Origin: Ideonella dechloratans
Lineage (GTDB): Bacteria; Pseudomonadota; Gammaproteobacteria; Burkholderiales; Burkholderiaceae_C
DNA: 64,000 bases
Reading direction: 5' to 3'
NCBI RefSeq assembly: GCF_021049305.1
Contig: NZ_CP088081.1
Location: 1,736,001 to 1,800,000 of the forward strand
Positions 45,508 through 56,482 of this stretch are shown here, in pieces. The notes under the pieces are model-generated. The model was not told the DNA's origin and did not search any database. It saw nothing but the letters and a program-made list of their open reading frames with translations. The position numbers and the translations under genes were made by a program. Within the stretch, counting starts at the first letter, position 1, and each line of letters starts with the position of its first letter.

Positions 45508-46103
45508 TGGGTGTTGCAGCTGCCGGTGGCCGGATCGGCCGGGGTGAACATGCTGTAGGTGGCGGTGCTGAACTCGTCCTGGCCTTCGGGGGCCGGGTGG
45601 TCGATCCAGTAGCGGATCAGCACGGCCACCGGGTCGTTCTCGCTGGCCAGGATCTGGCCGCCGCCGTGCAGCACGCCGCGCACCAGCGGCTTGTTGAGCA
45701 GCCGGCTCTCGGCGGAGTTGCCCGGCACGCTCGCGCCCATGGCGGAATAGAAGTTCTTGTAGATGTCGCTGGCGCGGATGGTGTCAGCCGAGGCGGAGAG
45801 GTCCACCATGCTGGCCGTCTCGATGATGCGCAGCGCGCCGCCGGTGCCGTTGGCATTGGAGTGGCAGCCACCGGCGGCGCAGGTGGCGGTGCCGCCAGCG
45901 GGCGTGGCGATGGCCTGGACCAGCAGCGGCTCGATGCACTTCTGGTAGTAGGCGAAGGAGAGCTTCTCGCCACCGGTGCCGGCGGGGTTCTGCACATCCG
46001 AGGGGTTGCCCAGCGGGTTGCCGCCGCCGCAGCCGCTCAGGCCCAGGGTCGCGCCCAGCATCAGGCCGGCCAGCGCCAGAAGGGGGGAGGGAGACTTCAT
46101 CAT
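45504..46103 (-). CDS. small lipoprotein with a CX4CH haem-like motif
   Basis: 199 residues; lipobox GLSGC with Cys25. The motif CAAGGCH (Cys75, Cys80, His81) has four residues between the Cys, instead of two in ordinary c-type haem sites; CX4CH is known from a few cytochromes. The later WIDHPAPEGQDEF helix is where a distal ligand could sit but no clear axial Met or His is identified. The stop of the large haem lipoprotein overlaps its ATGATG start, so the two are coupled. Confidence 0.72.
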   Translation of the reverse strand: MMKSPSPLLALAGLMLGATLGLSGCGGGNPLGNPSDVQNPAGTGGEKLSFAYYQKCIEPLLVQAIATPAGGTATCAAGGCHSNANGTGGALRIIETASMVDLSASADTIRASDIYKNFYSAMGASVPGNSAESRLLNKPLVRGVLHGGGQILASENDPVAVLIRYWIDHPAPEGQDEFSTATYSMFTPADPATGSCNTQ

Positions 46104-49090
46104 GGGGTGGGGCAGCCGGTGGCGATCCACTGGACGATGGTGGCGAAATCGGTGCCGCCGGCCGGCAGGACCGGGGTGGTCTGGCCGGTGGCACCGCTGG
46201 GGTGGGGGATGGTGGACGGCTTGCTCAGCAGGGTGTTGCTGGCGGGGTTGCAGGTGTCCGAGATCATCGTCAGCGTGACGTTGTAGTCCCCCTCCGGGTC
46301 GCCGGTCAGCACGAAGCGGTTGTGGATGAAGGACTTGCCCGCGCCGCTGCCCACGCCCATGTGACAGTAGGTGGCGCAGGTGCTGTTCAGGATGGGCAGC
46401 ACCTTGGCCTCGAAGCTGTCCAGGCTCAGGGTACTGATGGTTCGCACGCCGGCGTTGGCGTTGAAGGGGTCGTTGTAGTACTTGCCCCCCAGGTCCATCC
46501 ATTCGGCCAGCAGGCGCTTTTCCGCCGCGTTGAGCATGCCGGCATGGTTGACCGTGGTGGGGGTGGGGTGGGCGGTCTGCGCGTCGGCCGAGGACATCAG
46601 CAGCTGACCCGCCAGGATCTCCATCAGCCGGCTCTTGCGGGCCAGGCCCAGGGCGTCGCCTTCGCTGGCATCGGTGTTCACCAGCGCGGGCTGGCGCACC
46701 ACTTCTGGCACACCGTCCTTGAGCTGGGTCTTGGGCAAACCGGTGCTGGGGTCGATCACCGGGTCGCCGATCAGCAACTCGTCATAGGAGGCCAGGCGGC
46801 CCGAGCCGGCCACGGTGCCCAGCAGGTTCAGACCGGCGCTGGCGTTGTGGCAGTTGGTGCAGGTGTTGCTGCCCCGGTTGCGGGTCCACAGCGGCTGGAT
46901 GTGCTCCGGGTAGTTGATGATGCCGTTGGTGGGCACGGGCGTGGCCAGATCCTGGCTGGGATCGGTGTTGCCGGTGTAGCGCAGGCTGATCGGCGCGCGG
47001 GCGCTCACGCCGGCCTGGGTGGTGTCGGCCCAGACATCCTGGTAGATCAGGTCGGACACCAGCTTCAGGGCGTTGGCATCCAGCCGGGTGCGGGTGGAGG
47101 CCATGGTCTCGCCCGAGAGGTGGGCCGAGGCCAGGGCGCTGCGCAGGGCCGAGGGCATGGTGTCGACGATGCTGCCGCTGTTGAGCGAGGCGCCGCGGCG
47201 CGGGCTGTGGCAGCCGTCACAGGTGCGGCGCTCACCCGGGCGGATCTGGATCCAGTTGGTGTGGGTCTGGAAGGCGCGGCCTTCCGAATCCACCACAGCC
47301 AGCCCGATCGGGGTGTCGGCCGGCACCACCAGCTTGAAGGAGCCGTCGGGCTCGATCGGCGCATAACCCAGGATCTGCTGCGGCTCGAAGTTGGTCTCGC
47401 CGATGGCCTCGCGCAGGTTCATGGTGTTGGCCGGCGGTGCCACGGCGCGCACCGCGCGCACGAAGCGGGCCGGCGAGCAGCCATAGGCGCTGTCGGCCGG
47501 GTTCTTCATGCGGATCAGGTCGGCCACCTGGGGCCGGGTGTCCAGCGCATCGGTGGGGGTGGTCTTGGCGATGGCGGTGGTGCAGCCGCTCTTCAGGTCG
47601 GCGGCGCCCAGCACCGCGTCGCCCATGCGGCCCAGGCCGTCGGTGTCATAGACGCTGCGCACCTCCAGCAGGCCCAGGTTCTGGGCCGCCAGATCGGCGT
47701 CCACATTGGTGGCCTCCACCGTGTGCGGCTCGGTGCGGGCCTGCAGGGCCACCGGGTCGATGTACATGAAGCCCGCGGGCGGGGCGGCCACGACCAGCCA
47801 GGTCTGCTGGGCCGGATCGAACATGTAGATGGCATAGTGCGGCGGCACGTTGTCCTGCACCGTGTCGGCGGCCAATTCCTCCTTGGTGCGGTCGGTGGTT
47901 TCCAGCCGGGCGATCTCGTCGCTGCTCAGCTTGGCACAGGGCGTGACTTCTCCGTTGCGGGTCACTTCGCAGGGCTTGTAGGCCAGCAGCAGGCGGTTGG
48001 TGCCGTCCCACAGCGGGTAGGGGGTGTTGACACGGCCGTAGCGCGAGAAGCCGCGGTCCATGTTGAGTTCCTGCGCGGTCAGCTGCTGTTGGCCGCCGGT
48101 GGTGGGCACCGTCGAGTTGGCCGGCGTGTTCTGCTCGGAATAGTTGGCCGCGTCGATCAGCAGCAGCGCGCCGCCTTCCTTGGTGCGCTGCAGGGGCATG
48201 GCGTCGGTGGACAGGTAGCCGGCGTACTTGCCGGACGGGTCCATGTCGCGCGGATGCAGGTAGGTGTTGCCTTCGCTGTGGGCGCCGTAAAGCACGAACA
48301 TGTCCGTGCCATCGGGCTTCATGCGGAAGACCTTGAAGTGGTTGCGGTCGCCCACGTGGTCCCAGCGCGAGAACATGATGTCGCCGTTGGGACGGATCAC
48401 CGGGCTGCGGTCGTGGCTCTGGTTGAAGGAGATCTGGGTGATGCTGCCGCCGTCGGCATCCATGGTATGCAGGTTGAACACGCGCTGGCGCTCGTACTCG
48501 TCCAGTGCGTAGTAGCTGCGGCCCAGGGCCTGGTCCAGATGGGACTTGGTCTGGCGGTTGGACGTGAAGACGAAGCCACGGTGACCCGGCAGGTAGACCG
48601 GGTCCACGTCGTCATCGGTGGTGGAGGCGGTCAGCCGGCGGAAGCTGCCGCCGGTGAGTCCGCCGCTGCTCATGTCGTATTCCCAGAGGTTCCAGCGGCC
48701 GGTGCAGGCGGCCACGCCGTCGATCTTGGAGGTGTTGCTGCTGGGGCAGCGCATGGCGAACACCACCTTCTTGGCGTCGTAGGACACCTCGGGCCCGGAC
48801 ACATCACCCTTGCCCTGGGTGAACTGCTGGGTCAGGTTGTGCTCCGGGGCGCTGGGCGAGGACTTCTCGCGCAGCATCAGGTCCCCGCCGGGGGCAAAGG
48901 GGGCGCCATCCGTGGGGTTGAGGTTCAGGGTGTCCGCGCGCTTGACGTAGACCAGGGGCACGTCCCCCGCAACGGTGGCGGTGCCGCTGCCGCTGGTGCT
49001 GCCGGAGCAGCCGGCCAGCACGCCCAGGGCGGCCAGCAGGCCGGCCGCAGCCAGCCGCAGGCTCGGCGGGAGAGGGTGGATGGGCTTCAT
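46100..49090 (-). CDS. large hydrazine-synthase-alpha-like cytochrome c lipoprotein
   Basis: 996 residues. The signal peptide ends in VLAGC (Cys28). Residues about 45-440 have TolB/WD40-like propeller strands (FVFTSNRQT, RSPVIRPNGDIMFSRWDH), and about 470-620 resemble the middle domain of hydrazine synthase alpha (GYAPIEPDGSFKLVVPADTP). Two ordinary haem motifs, CDGCH (624-628) and CTNCH (744-748), and one CX3CH, CATYCH (905-910), follow. SGAT at 965-968 could be an ApbE target. Hydrazine synthesis is not implied; related proteins occur in many non-anammox bacteria. It overlaps apbE by 4 bp. Confidence 0.82.
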   Translation of the reverse strand: MKPIHPLPPSLRLAAAGLLAALGVLAGCSGSTSGSGTATVAGDVPLVYVKRADTLNLNPTDGAPFAPGGDLMLREKSSPSAPEHNLTQQFTQGKGDVSGPEVSYDAKKVVFAMRCPSSNTSKIDGVAACTGRWNLWEYDMSSGGLTGGSFRRLTASTTDDDVDPVYLPGHRGFVFTSNRQTKSHLDQALGRSYYALDEYERQRVFNLHTMDADGGSITQISFNQSHDRSPVIRPNGDIMFSRWDHVGDRNHFKVFRMKPDGTDMFVLYGAHSEGNTYLHPRDMDPSGKYAGYLSTDAMPLQRTKEGGALLLIDAANYSEQNTPANSTVPTTGGQQQLTAQELNMDRGFSRYGRVNTPYPLWDGTNRLLLAYKPCEVTRNGEVTPCAKLSSDEIARLETTDRTKEELAADTVQDNVPPHYAIYMFDPAQQTWLVVAAPPAGFMYIDPVALQARTEPHTVEATNVDADLAAQNLGLLEVRSVYDTDGLGRMGDAVLGAADLKSGCTTAIAKTTPTDALDTRPQVADLIRMKNPADSAYGCSPARFVRAVRAVAPPANTMNLREAIGETNFEPQQILGYAPIEPDGSFKLVVPADTPIGLAVVDSEGRAFQTHTNWIQIRPGERRTCDGCHSPRRGASLNSGSIVDTMPSALRSALASAHLSGETMASTRTRLDANALKLVSDLIYQDVWADTTQAGVSARAPISLRYTGNTDPSQDLATPVPTNGIINYPEHIQPLWTRNRGSNTCTNCHNASAGLNLLGTVAGSGRLASYDELLIGDPVIDPSTGLPKTQLKDGVPEVVRQPALVNTDASEGDALGLARKSRLMEILAGQLLMSSADAQTAHPTPTTVNHAGMLNAAEKRLLAEWMDLGGKYYNDPFNANAGVRTISTLSLDSFEAKVLPILNSTCATYCHMGVGSGAGKSFIHNRFVLTGDPEGDYNVTLTMISDTCNPASNTLLSKPSTIPHPSGATGQTTPVLPAGGTDFATIVQWIATGCPTP

Positions 49091-50118
49091 GGTGCGAGGT
49101 CTCCCCGGGATGTGGTGGCGGCGGCCGCAGCCCCCGCGGTCAGCGGTTGGGCCAGGCCCTCGCTGACATGCATGGCGCCCTGGTCGTCAATCACGACGGC
49201 ATCGACATCGGGCAAGGTGTGGATCAGGGCCAGGCCGCGCGTGGGGCCCAGCACGAAAACGGTCTTGGACAGACCTTCGCAAGTCAGGCCATCGGGCGCG
49301 AGGATGGTCACGCTGCGCACACCGCGGGCGGATTCGCCGGTGCGCGGGTCCAGCAGGTGGTGGTGGCGCACGCCGTCGCGCTCGAAGAAGCGCTCGTAGT
49401 CGCCGGAGGTGGAGATGGAGACGTCCTCCAGCGGCAGCACGGCCACCACGCCGCCTTCGCGGCGCGGGTCGCGGATGGCCACGCTCCAGGGGCGGCCGTG
49501 CCGGTCGCCCAGCACGTGGCTGTCGCCGCCGGCGGAGACCATGGCGTGGCGGATGCCCTGGGCGCGCAGCAGGGCAATGGCGTTGTCCACCGCGTGCCCC
49601 TTGGCAAAGCCGCCCAGGTCGATGCGCATGCCGGGCCGGGCAAAGCGCAAGGTGCCGGCGGCGCGGTCCAGCAGCAGGCCGCGCCAGCCGATGGCTGCGC
49701 GGGCCTGCGTCAGGGTGTCGGTGTCGGGGGCCTGGCCGGTGCGGTAGTCGTAGTGCTGGCCCACCGCGGCAAAGCTGATGTCGAAGGCGCCTTCGGACAG
49801 GGCGGAGAAGGTCAGCGCCCGGTCGATCAGCCGGGCCATCTCCGGGCTCAGCGGCACGGCTTGCCGGGCGGCCTCCCGGTTGATGCGGGAGAGCTCGGAG
49901 TCCGGACGGTGCGGGCTCATGCAGCGGTCGATCCGGTGCATCTCGTCCATCACCAGCCCCAGGGCCTGCTCGGCCTGGGCGGGGCTGTCGGCCCAGAGTT
50001 CGGCGGTGATGGCCGTGCCCATGATGGCTTCCTCGCGACGGAACCAAGCCGGGCCTGCCGGCGCCGCAGGACCGGACGTGCGTCGTAAGGCGGTGGGCAG
50101 CCAGTCGCGCAGCGTCAC
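49087..50118 (-). CDS. apbE: FAD:protein FMN transferase
   Basis: 343 residues from a GTG at 50118. It covalently attaches FMN from FAD to Thr/Ser of exported proteins. REEAIMGTAITAEL, DRCMSPHRPDSELSRINR, RIDLGGFAKGHAVD, HAMVSAGGDSHVLG and the Mg-binding SISTSGDYERFF are all ApbE motifs. An ATG at 50022 would cut off the first strand, so the GTG is preferred, but no good ribosome site is visible. No lipobox or clear signal peptide is present. It is the first gene of the operon; candidate targets in the cluster are few. Confidence 0.9.
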   Translation of the reverse strand: MTLRDWLPTALRRTSGPAAPAGPAWFRREEAIMGTAITAELWADSPAQAEQALGLVMDEMHRIDRCMSPHRPDSELSRINREAARQAVPLSPEMARLIDRALTFSALSEGAFDISFAAVGQHYDYRTGQAPDTDTLTQARAAIGWRGLLLDRAAGTLRFARPGMRIDLGGFAKGHAVDNAIALLRAQGIRHAMVSAGGDSHVLGDRHGRPWSVAIRDPRREGGVVAVLPLEDVSISTSGDYERFFERDGVRHHHLLDPRTGESARGVRSVTILAPDGLTCEGLSKTVFVLGPTRGLALIHTLPDVDAVVIDDQGAMHVSEGLAQPLTAGAAAAATTSRGDLAP

Positions 50119-50184
50119 GATACTGCCCGCGGGTGCATCGGGGTGGGGCAGGCCGCCCGGGCTTGCCCGAGCCGCGTGGCATCG

Positions 50185-50205
50185 GTTGCGTCGGCCTGAC
50201 GCAAC
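50185..50205. promoter_or_regulatory. palindrome upstream of apbE
   Basis: GTTGCGTC, GGCCT, GACGCAAC: perfect 8-bp arms with a 5-bp centre, 67 bp before the GTG of apbE. It fits an operator or a leader hairpin of the big operon. Confidence 0.5.
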
Positions 50206-50480
50206 AGGTGTGTGCGGCCCATGCGGCCCCTCCGAACGTGGCCGGCCCGGACGCTGTGGGTGCATGGGCGCGGCTGTACTGCCTGGTGGTGGGCCGTTGA
50301 CCCACCGCGTGGTGTCCTGCCTGTTTGTGCCGGCAGGTGTCCGCGAATGTAGGGAAAGACCGCGCCGGCGCTCGCGGTACTCGTAACAAGACGTTTGGTG
50401 GCCGATCGCCATCCTCCCCGGTTTTCACCGGCGAAGGCGCGGCCCGGGGGCGGAGTGCTTGTTACAAATTGGGGCGAATG

Positions 50481-50533
50481 CGACACAGGCCGGCGGGGTG
50501 CCCGCCAGAAGGTCGCGCCGGCGGCCTGTGTCG
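50481..50533. repeat. 53-bp inverted repeat just upstream of the alaS -10
   Basis: CGACACAGGCCG (50481-50492) and CGGCCTGTGTCG (50522-50533) are perfect 12-bp arms around a 29-nt GC-rich centre. The right arm covers the place where the -35 of the alaS promoter should be. Confidence 0.8.
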
Positions 50534-50544
50534 AGGGCGGAACC

Positions 50545-50550
50545 TATAAT
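50545..50550 (+). promoter_or_regulatory. -10 element of the alaS promoter
   Basis: A perfect TATAAT 89 bp before alaS. No good -35 at 17 bp. It lies within GGAACCT...AGGTTCC (50540-50561), a 7-bp inverted repeat enclosing the -10. Confidence 0.55.
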
Positions 50551-50638
50551 GAAAGGTTCCATTTCATCCCCTCGGGTGCTCGGCCGCGTGAGGCCGCATG
50601 CACCCAGTCGGAGGGGTCCACTTTCTCGAAAGTTCCGG

Positions 50639-53278
<2,640 letters not shown>

Positions 53279-53369
53279 TCACCGCGGGGGCAAAAGCCCC
53301 TGTACCGGGTGGCCTCGGTGAGGGCGGCTTAGCATGCCGCCTGCCAACCACAACCTCCCGGAGACCGAG

Positions 53370-53888
53370 ATGTCGATCACCCTGGGCAGCACCGCGCTGC
53401 CCGTCTTCACCACCGCGCTGACCAACCTGGGTCATCTGCTGGACAAGGCACAGGCCCATGCCGAGGCCCGCAAGTTCAGCCCCGACGTGTTCTGCGCGAT
53501 GCGCTTCGCGCCGGACATGCTGCCGTTCACGGCGCAGATCCGCATTGCCTGTGACGCAGCCAAGAACGGCAGTGCGCGGCTGGCGGGCATCGAGGCCCCG
53601 AAGTTCGAAGACAACGAGACCACCTTCGCCGAACTGCGTGAACGGGTGTCCAAGACCTTGGCCTGGCTGGCCACGCTGCAGCCGGCGCAGATCGACGGCC
53701 GGGAGGCCGCCGAGATCACCTTTCCGGTGGGCCGCGACGCCACCCGCACGCTGAGCGGCCAGGCCTATCTGCTGCACTGGGCCATTCCCAACATCTTCTT
53801 CCACGTCACCACCGCGTACGACCTGTTGCGCCAGGCCGGCGTGCCGCTGGGCAAGGCCGACTACCTGGCCGGGCCCAACGCGGGTTGA
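53370..53888 (+). CDS. DUF1993 family protein
   Basis: A 172-residue cytoplasmic protein resembling DUF1993, which is distantly related to the DinB four-helix fold. FAPDMLPFTAQIRIACDAAKN near residues 47-67 and the final HWAIPNIFFHVTTAYDLLR with conserved His are family features. GGAG lies six bases before the ATG at 53370, which is preferred to an ATG at 53334. Its function is unknown. It follows alaS by 91 bp. Confidence 0.82.
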   Translation: MSITLGSTALPVFTTALTNLGHLLDKAQAHAEARKFSPDVFCAMRFAPDMLPFTAQIRIACDAAKNGSARLAGIEAPKFEDNETTFAELRERVSKTLAWLATLQPAQIDGREAAEITFPVGRDATRTLSGQAYLLHWAIPNIFFHVTTAYDLLRQAGVPLGKADYLAGPNAG

Positions 53889-53900
53889 GGCCGGGTGGGC

Positions 53901-55181
53901 TCAGTGCAGCTTGAGGCGGCCGGAGACGCGCCGCTGCAGCAGCCGCACCAGGGCCAGCACCATGGTGTCGATGGTGCCGATGATGGCGCGGTGGTGGTTC
54001 AGGTGCAGGGACATGTACATCCACTTCGCGATCAGCCCCTCGACGAAGAAGTTGCGGCCCGAGAGCCCGCCCATCAGGTTGCCCACGCCCTTGTTCTCGC
54101 CCAGCGAGACCAGTGAGCCGAAGTCGCGGTACTGGAAGGGGGCGCTGACCGGACGTTCCTTCAGCAGGCCCAGCAGCACCTGCTTCAGGTAGCTGGCCTG
54201 CTGGTGAGCCGCCTGGGCGCGGGCCGGCACCAGGCGGCCGCTTTCCCATTCGCAGGCGGCGCAGTCGCCCATGGCGTAGATGCCCTCGGCCGAGGTGCGC
54301 AGCTGTGCATCCACCACGAACTGGTGGGAGCGGTTGGTCGTCAGGCCCAGGCGCTCGTTGCTGTCGGCGGCCTTGATGCCGGCTGCCCAGACGATCAGGT
54401 CGGCCGGGATGCGGCCCTGGTCGGTCACCAGCGCATCGGCCTCGATGGCCTGCACCCGGGTGCTGGTCAGCACCTTGACCTGCTTGCGCTGCAGCGCCAC
54501 CTGGGCCTGGTGGGAGATCTTCTCGGGCAGGCCGGCCAGGATGCGCGGCGCGGCCTCGACGATGGTGATGTCCAGCCGGAAGCGCTGTTCCTTGCTTAGG
54601 CCCTCGGTCAGCTCCTGGTGGGCCTCGATCAGTTCGGCCGACAGCTCCACGCCCGTGGCGCCTGCGCCGACGATGGCCAGCGACAGCAGCTTGCCCTCGG
54701 AGAAGGCCGTCCGCACGAAAGCCGTGAGCAGACGCTGGTGGAAGCGCTCGGCGTCCAGCGTCTGCTCCAGCACGTAGGCGTGCTCGGCGCCCGGGGTGCC
54801 GAAGAAGTTCGATCCGCTGCCGATGGCCAGCACCAGCCAGCGGTAACTGATGTGCCGTTCCGGCACCAGCACCTGTCCCTGAATGTCCAGCACTGGCGCC
54901 AGGGTGATGTGCCGCTTCTGGTGGTCAACGCCGCCCAGTTCGCCCAGCGTGAAGCTGAAATGGTTGCGCCGGGCCAGGGTGGTGTAGGACAGGCCCTCCT
55001 GGTGGGCATCGAGCGTGCCGGCCGCCACTTCATGCAGGGTGGGCTTCCAGATGTGGAAGGAGGCGCGGTCGATCAGCAGGACCTTTTCCTGGCCGCTGTG
55101 CCGGCCCAGGGTCCGGCCCAGCGAGGCGGCCAGTTCGAGGCCGCCGGCGCCGCCGCCGACGATGACGATGTCGTAGTGCAT
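53901..55181 (-). CDS. ndh: type II NADH dehydrogenase (NDH-2)
   Basis: A 426-residue flavoprotein that passes electrons from NADH to quinone without pumping protons. The FAD-binding Rossmann motif is VIVGGGAGGLELAASLG (5-21), the NAD motif LAIVGAGATGVELSAEL is near 168-184, and IYAMGDCAACEW is the second FAD motif. The C-terminal part (about 370-426) has amphipathic helices for membrane attachment. It is convergent with the DUF1993 gene (12-bp gap) and separated from the mscS remnant by 136 bp in which I see nothing notable. Confidence 0.85.
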   Translation of the reverse strand: MHYDIVIVGGGAGGLELAASLGRTLGRHSGQEKVLLIDRASFHIWKPTLHEVAAGTLDAHQEGLSYTTLARRNHFSFTLGELGGVDHQKRHITLAPVLDIQGQVLVPERHISYRWLVLAIGSGSNFFGTPGAEHAYVLEQTLDAERFHQRLLTAFVRTAFSEGKLLSLAIVGAGATGVELSAELIEAHQELTEGLSKEQRFRLDITIVEAAPRILAGLPEKISHQAQVALQRKQVKVLTSTRVQAIEADALVTDQGRIPADLIVWAAGIKAADSNERLGLTTNRSHQFVVDAQLRTSAEGIYAMGDCAACEWESGRLVPARAQAAHQQASYLKQVLLGLLKERPVSAPFQYRDFGSLVSLGENKGVGNLMGGLSGRNFFVEGLIAKWMYMSLHLNHHRAIIGTIDTMVLALVRLLQRRVSGRLKLH

Positions 55182-55317
55182 GGTGTGGGTGGGAAGTGCC
55201 GGTCTGATGACTGCAAGTCTCGCACCATGCGGGGCGGGACGTTCAGGCCGCAGGTGAGTGGCCCGGGGCCGGGACCCGCTCCATGCCAGGGGTGCGCCAC
55301 AAGGGCCGGCGCTGGGG

Positions 55318-55584
55318 TTACTCGCGCTGCATGACGTCGATCATGGCTTCCCGCAACTCGCAGCGCACATCCCAGGCCGCGGACGAGTTGGCCGCGGTGA
55401 CCAGGGCGCGCAACGGCATGGCGCGTTCACCCGCCTCGGTGACCTGGCGCATTGCCAGGCGCCGATCCCACAGCGGAGAGGCTTCGCACACCCGCTTCAG
55501 GACTTCGCGCCATGGAGCCAGGGGCATCCGGCAGTCCACCCACAGGAACACGGTGCCAATCAGTTCAGCACTTTGCCAAGGGTT
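55318..55584 (-). pseudogene. C-terminal remnant of an MscS-family channel gene
   Basis: A minus-strand frame ending in TAA at 55318 encodes about 85 residues that look like the C-terminal cytoplasmic domain of a mechanosensitive channel of the MscS family: AELIGTVFLWVD, VCEASPLWDRR, RQVTEAG, PLRALVTAANSSAAWDVRCE and an end in MQRE. The membrane domain and most of the gene are missing; upstream, the frame runs into sequence without homology and then the start of the divergent YecA gene. It is a truncated gene left by a deletion. The frame is open further, but a short protein is unlikely to work. Confidence 0.6.
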
Positions 55585-55693
55585 CCCCCGCCAGGCCGGG
55601 CCACCGGGGCGGCGGCGACTCGCGCATGGCTGCGGGACGTGCGACACTGCCGGGCCCTGAGTTTTCCTGGAGACACCGATGGCGGCGCCCCGC

Positions 55694-56452
55694 ATGAGCA
55701 CCGAACAAGAGATCGAGGCGCTGGACGCGCTGTGCCAGCGCATGGCCGGCTTCGAGGACGGCGTCTCTCTGGAATGGTTGGACGGCTACATGACCGCCCT
55801 GATGTCCGGTCCTCGCCGTCTGTCGCTGGACGAGTGGCTGCCGGTGATGGCCGAGGGCGTCTTCGAGCGCGCCTTTGCCGACCCGGCCGATGCCCAGGCC
55901 GCGCGCGAGGCCATCCAGGCCCGCTGGGATGTGCTGGCCAACCAGCTGGACCCCGAGGAGATCCTGGACGACACCGACGTGCTGCGCCTGGCGCCGTTGA
56001 TGATCGAGCTGACCGAGGAGGACAAGCAGCGCCTGGTCGAGGAAGGGCATGTGAAGGCCGATGAGCTGCACATGCTGGAGCAGACCGGCGAGGTCTGGGC
56101 CCTGGGCTTCATCGACGCCACGCGCGATTTCCCGCAGGATTGGCCGGAGCCGGACGCCGAGACCGAGGAGGGGCAGCTCTTCGAGGAATGCATGACCCGG
56201 GTGGTCACGCTGACGATGACGCCCGAGGAAGTCAAGGAAGTCTGCGACGAGCTCTACGAGGGTGAGGAGCTCACCCGCGACGAGCTGATCCACGAGGCCC
56301 TGTACGCGGCGCAGGACATGCGCCTGTACTGGCTGGACCATGCCCCCAAGCCGCCGCAGCGCAGGGTGGGTGATCTGCCGGGCCGCAACGACCCGTGCCC
56401 CTGCGGCAGCGGCAAGAAGTTCAAGAAGTGCCACGGCGCACAGATGCAGTGA
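55694..56452 (+). CDS. YecA/UPF0149 family protein with SEC-C motif
   Basis: A 252-residue protein from the ATG at 55694 (257 if the ATG at 55679 is used). The UPF0149 domain spans about 5-190, with [17 protein letters not shown] and [12 protein letters not shown]; the C-terminus carries a zinc-binding SEC-C motif, [17 protein letters not shown], at about 228-244. SEC-C tails bind ribosomes or SecB-like clients; the role of the whole protein is not settled. It lies 30 bp before coaBC. Confidence 0.85.
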   Translation: MSTEQEIEALDALCQRMAGFEDGVSLEWLDGYMTALMSGPRRLSLDEWLPVMAEGVFERAFADPADAQAAREAIQARWDVLANQLDPEEILDDTDVLRLAPLMIELTEEDKQRLVEEGHVKADELHMLEQTGEVWALGFIDATRDFPQDWPEPDAETEEGQLFEECMTRVVTLTMTPEEVKEVCDELYEGEELTRDELIHEALYAAQDMRLYWLDHAPKPPQRRVGDLPGRNDPCPCGSGKKFKKCHGAQMQ

Positions 56453-56482
56453 TCGGTACCGCGAGCGATCTGGATCTCGGAA

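Larger units (their letters stand above)
50119..50638. other. 520-bp divergent regulatory region between apbE and alaS
   Basis: No gene is seen. It must hold the promoter of the sixteen-gene apbE operon (minus strand) and that of alaS (plus strand). Visible elements are the palindrome at 50185-50205, an inverted pair of CTTGTTAC octamers (50383-50390 and 50458-50465), the long inverted repeat at 50481-50533 and a TATAAT at 50545. Confidence 0.6.

Noticed and set aside
46100..49090. Evidence for anammox hydrazine synthesis
   Set aside because: Only an alpha-like domain is seen; beta/gamma subunits, hydrazine dehydrogenase and other anammox genes are absent from the window.
46202..49399. Thousand-codon plus-strand frame opposite the haem lipoprotein
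   Set aside because: Antisense image of a gene with clear haem motifs and lipobox; composition is His/Gly/Val/Gln-biased as expected for such an image.
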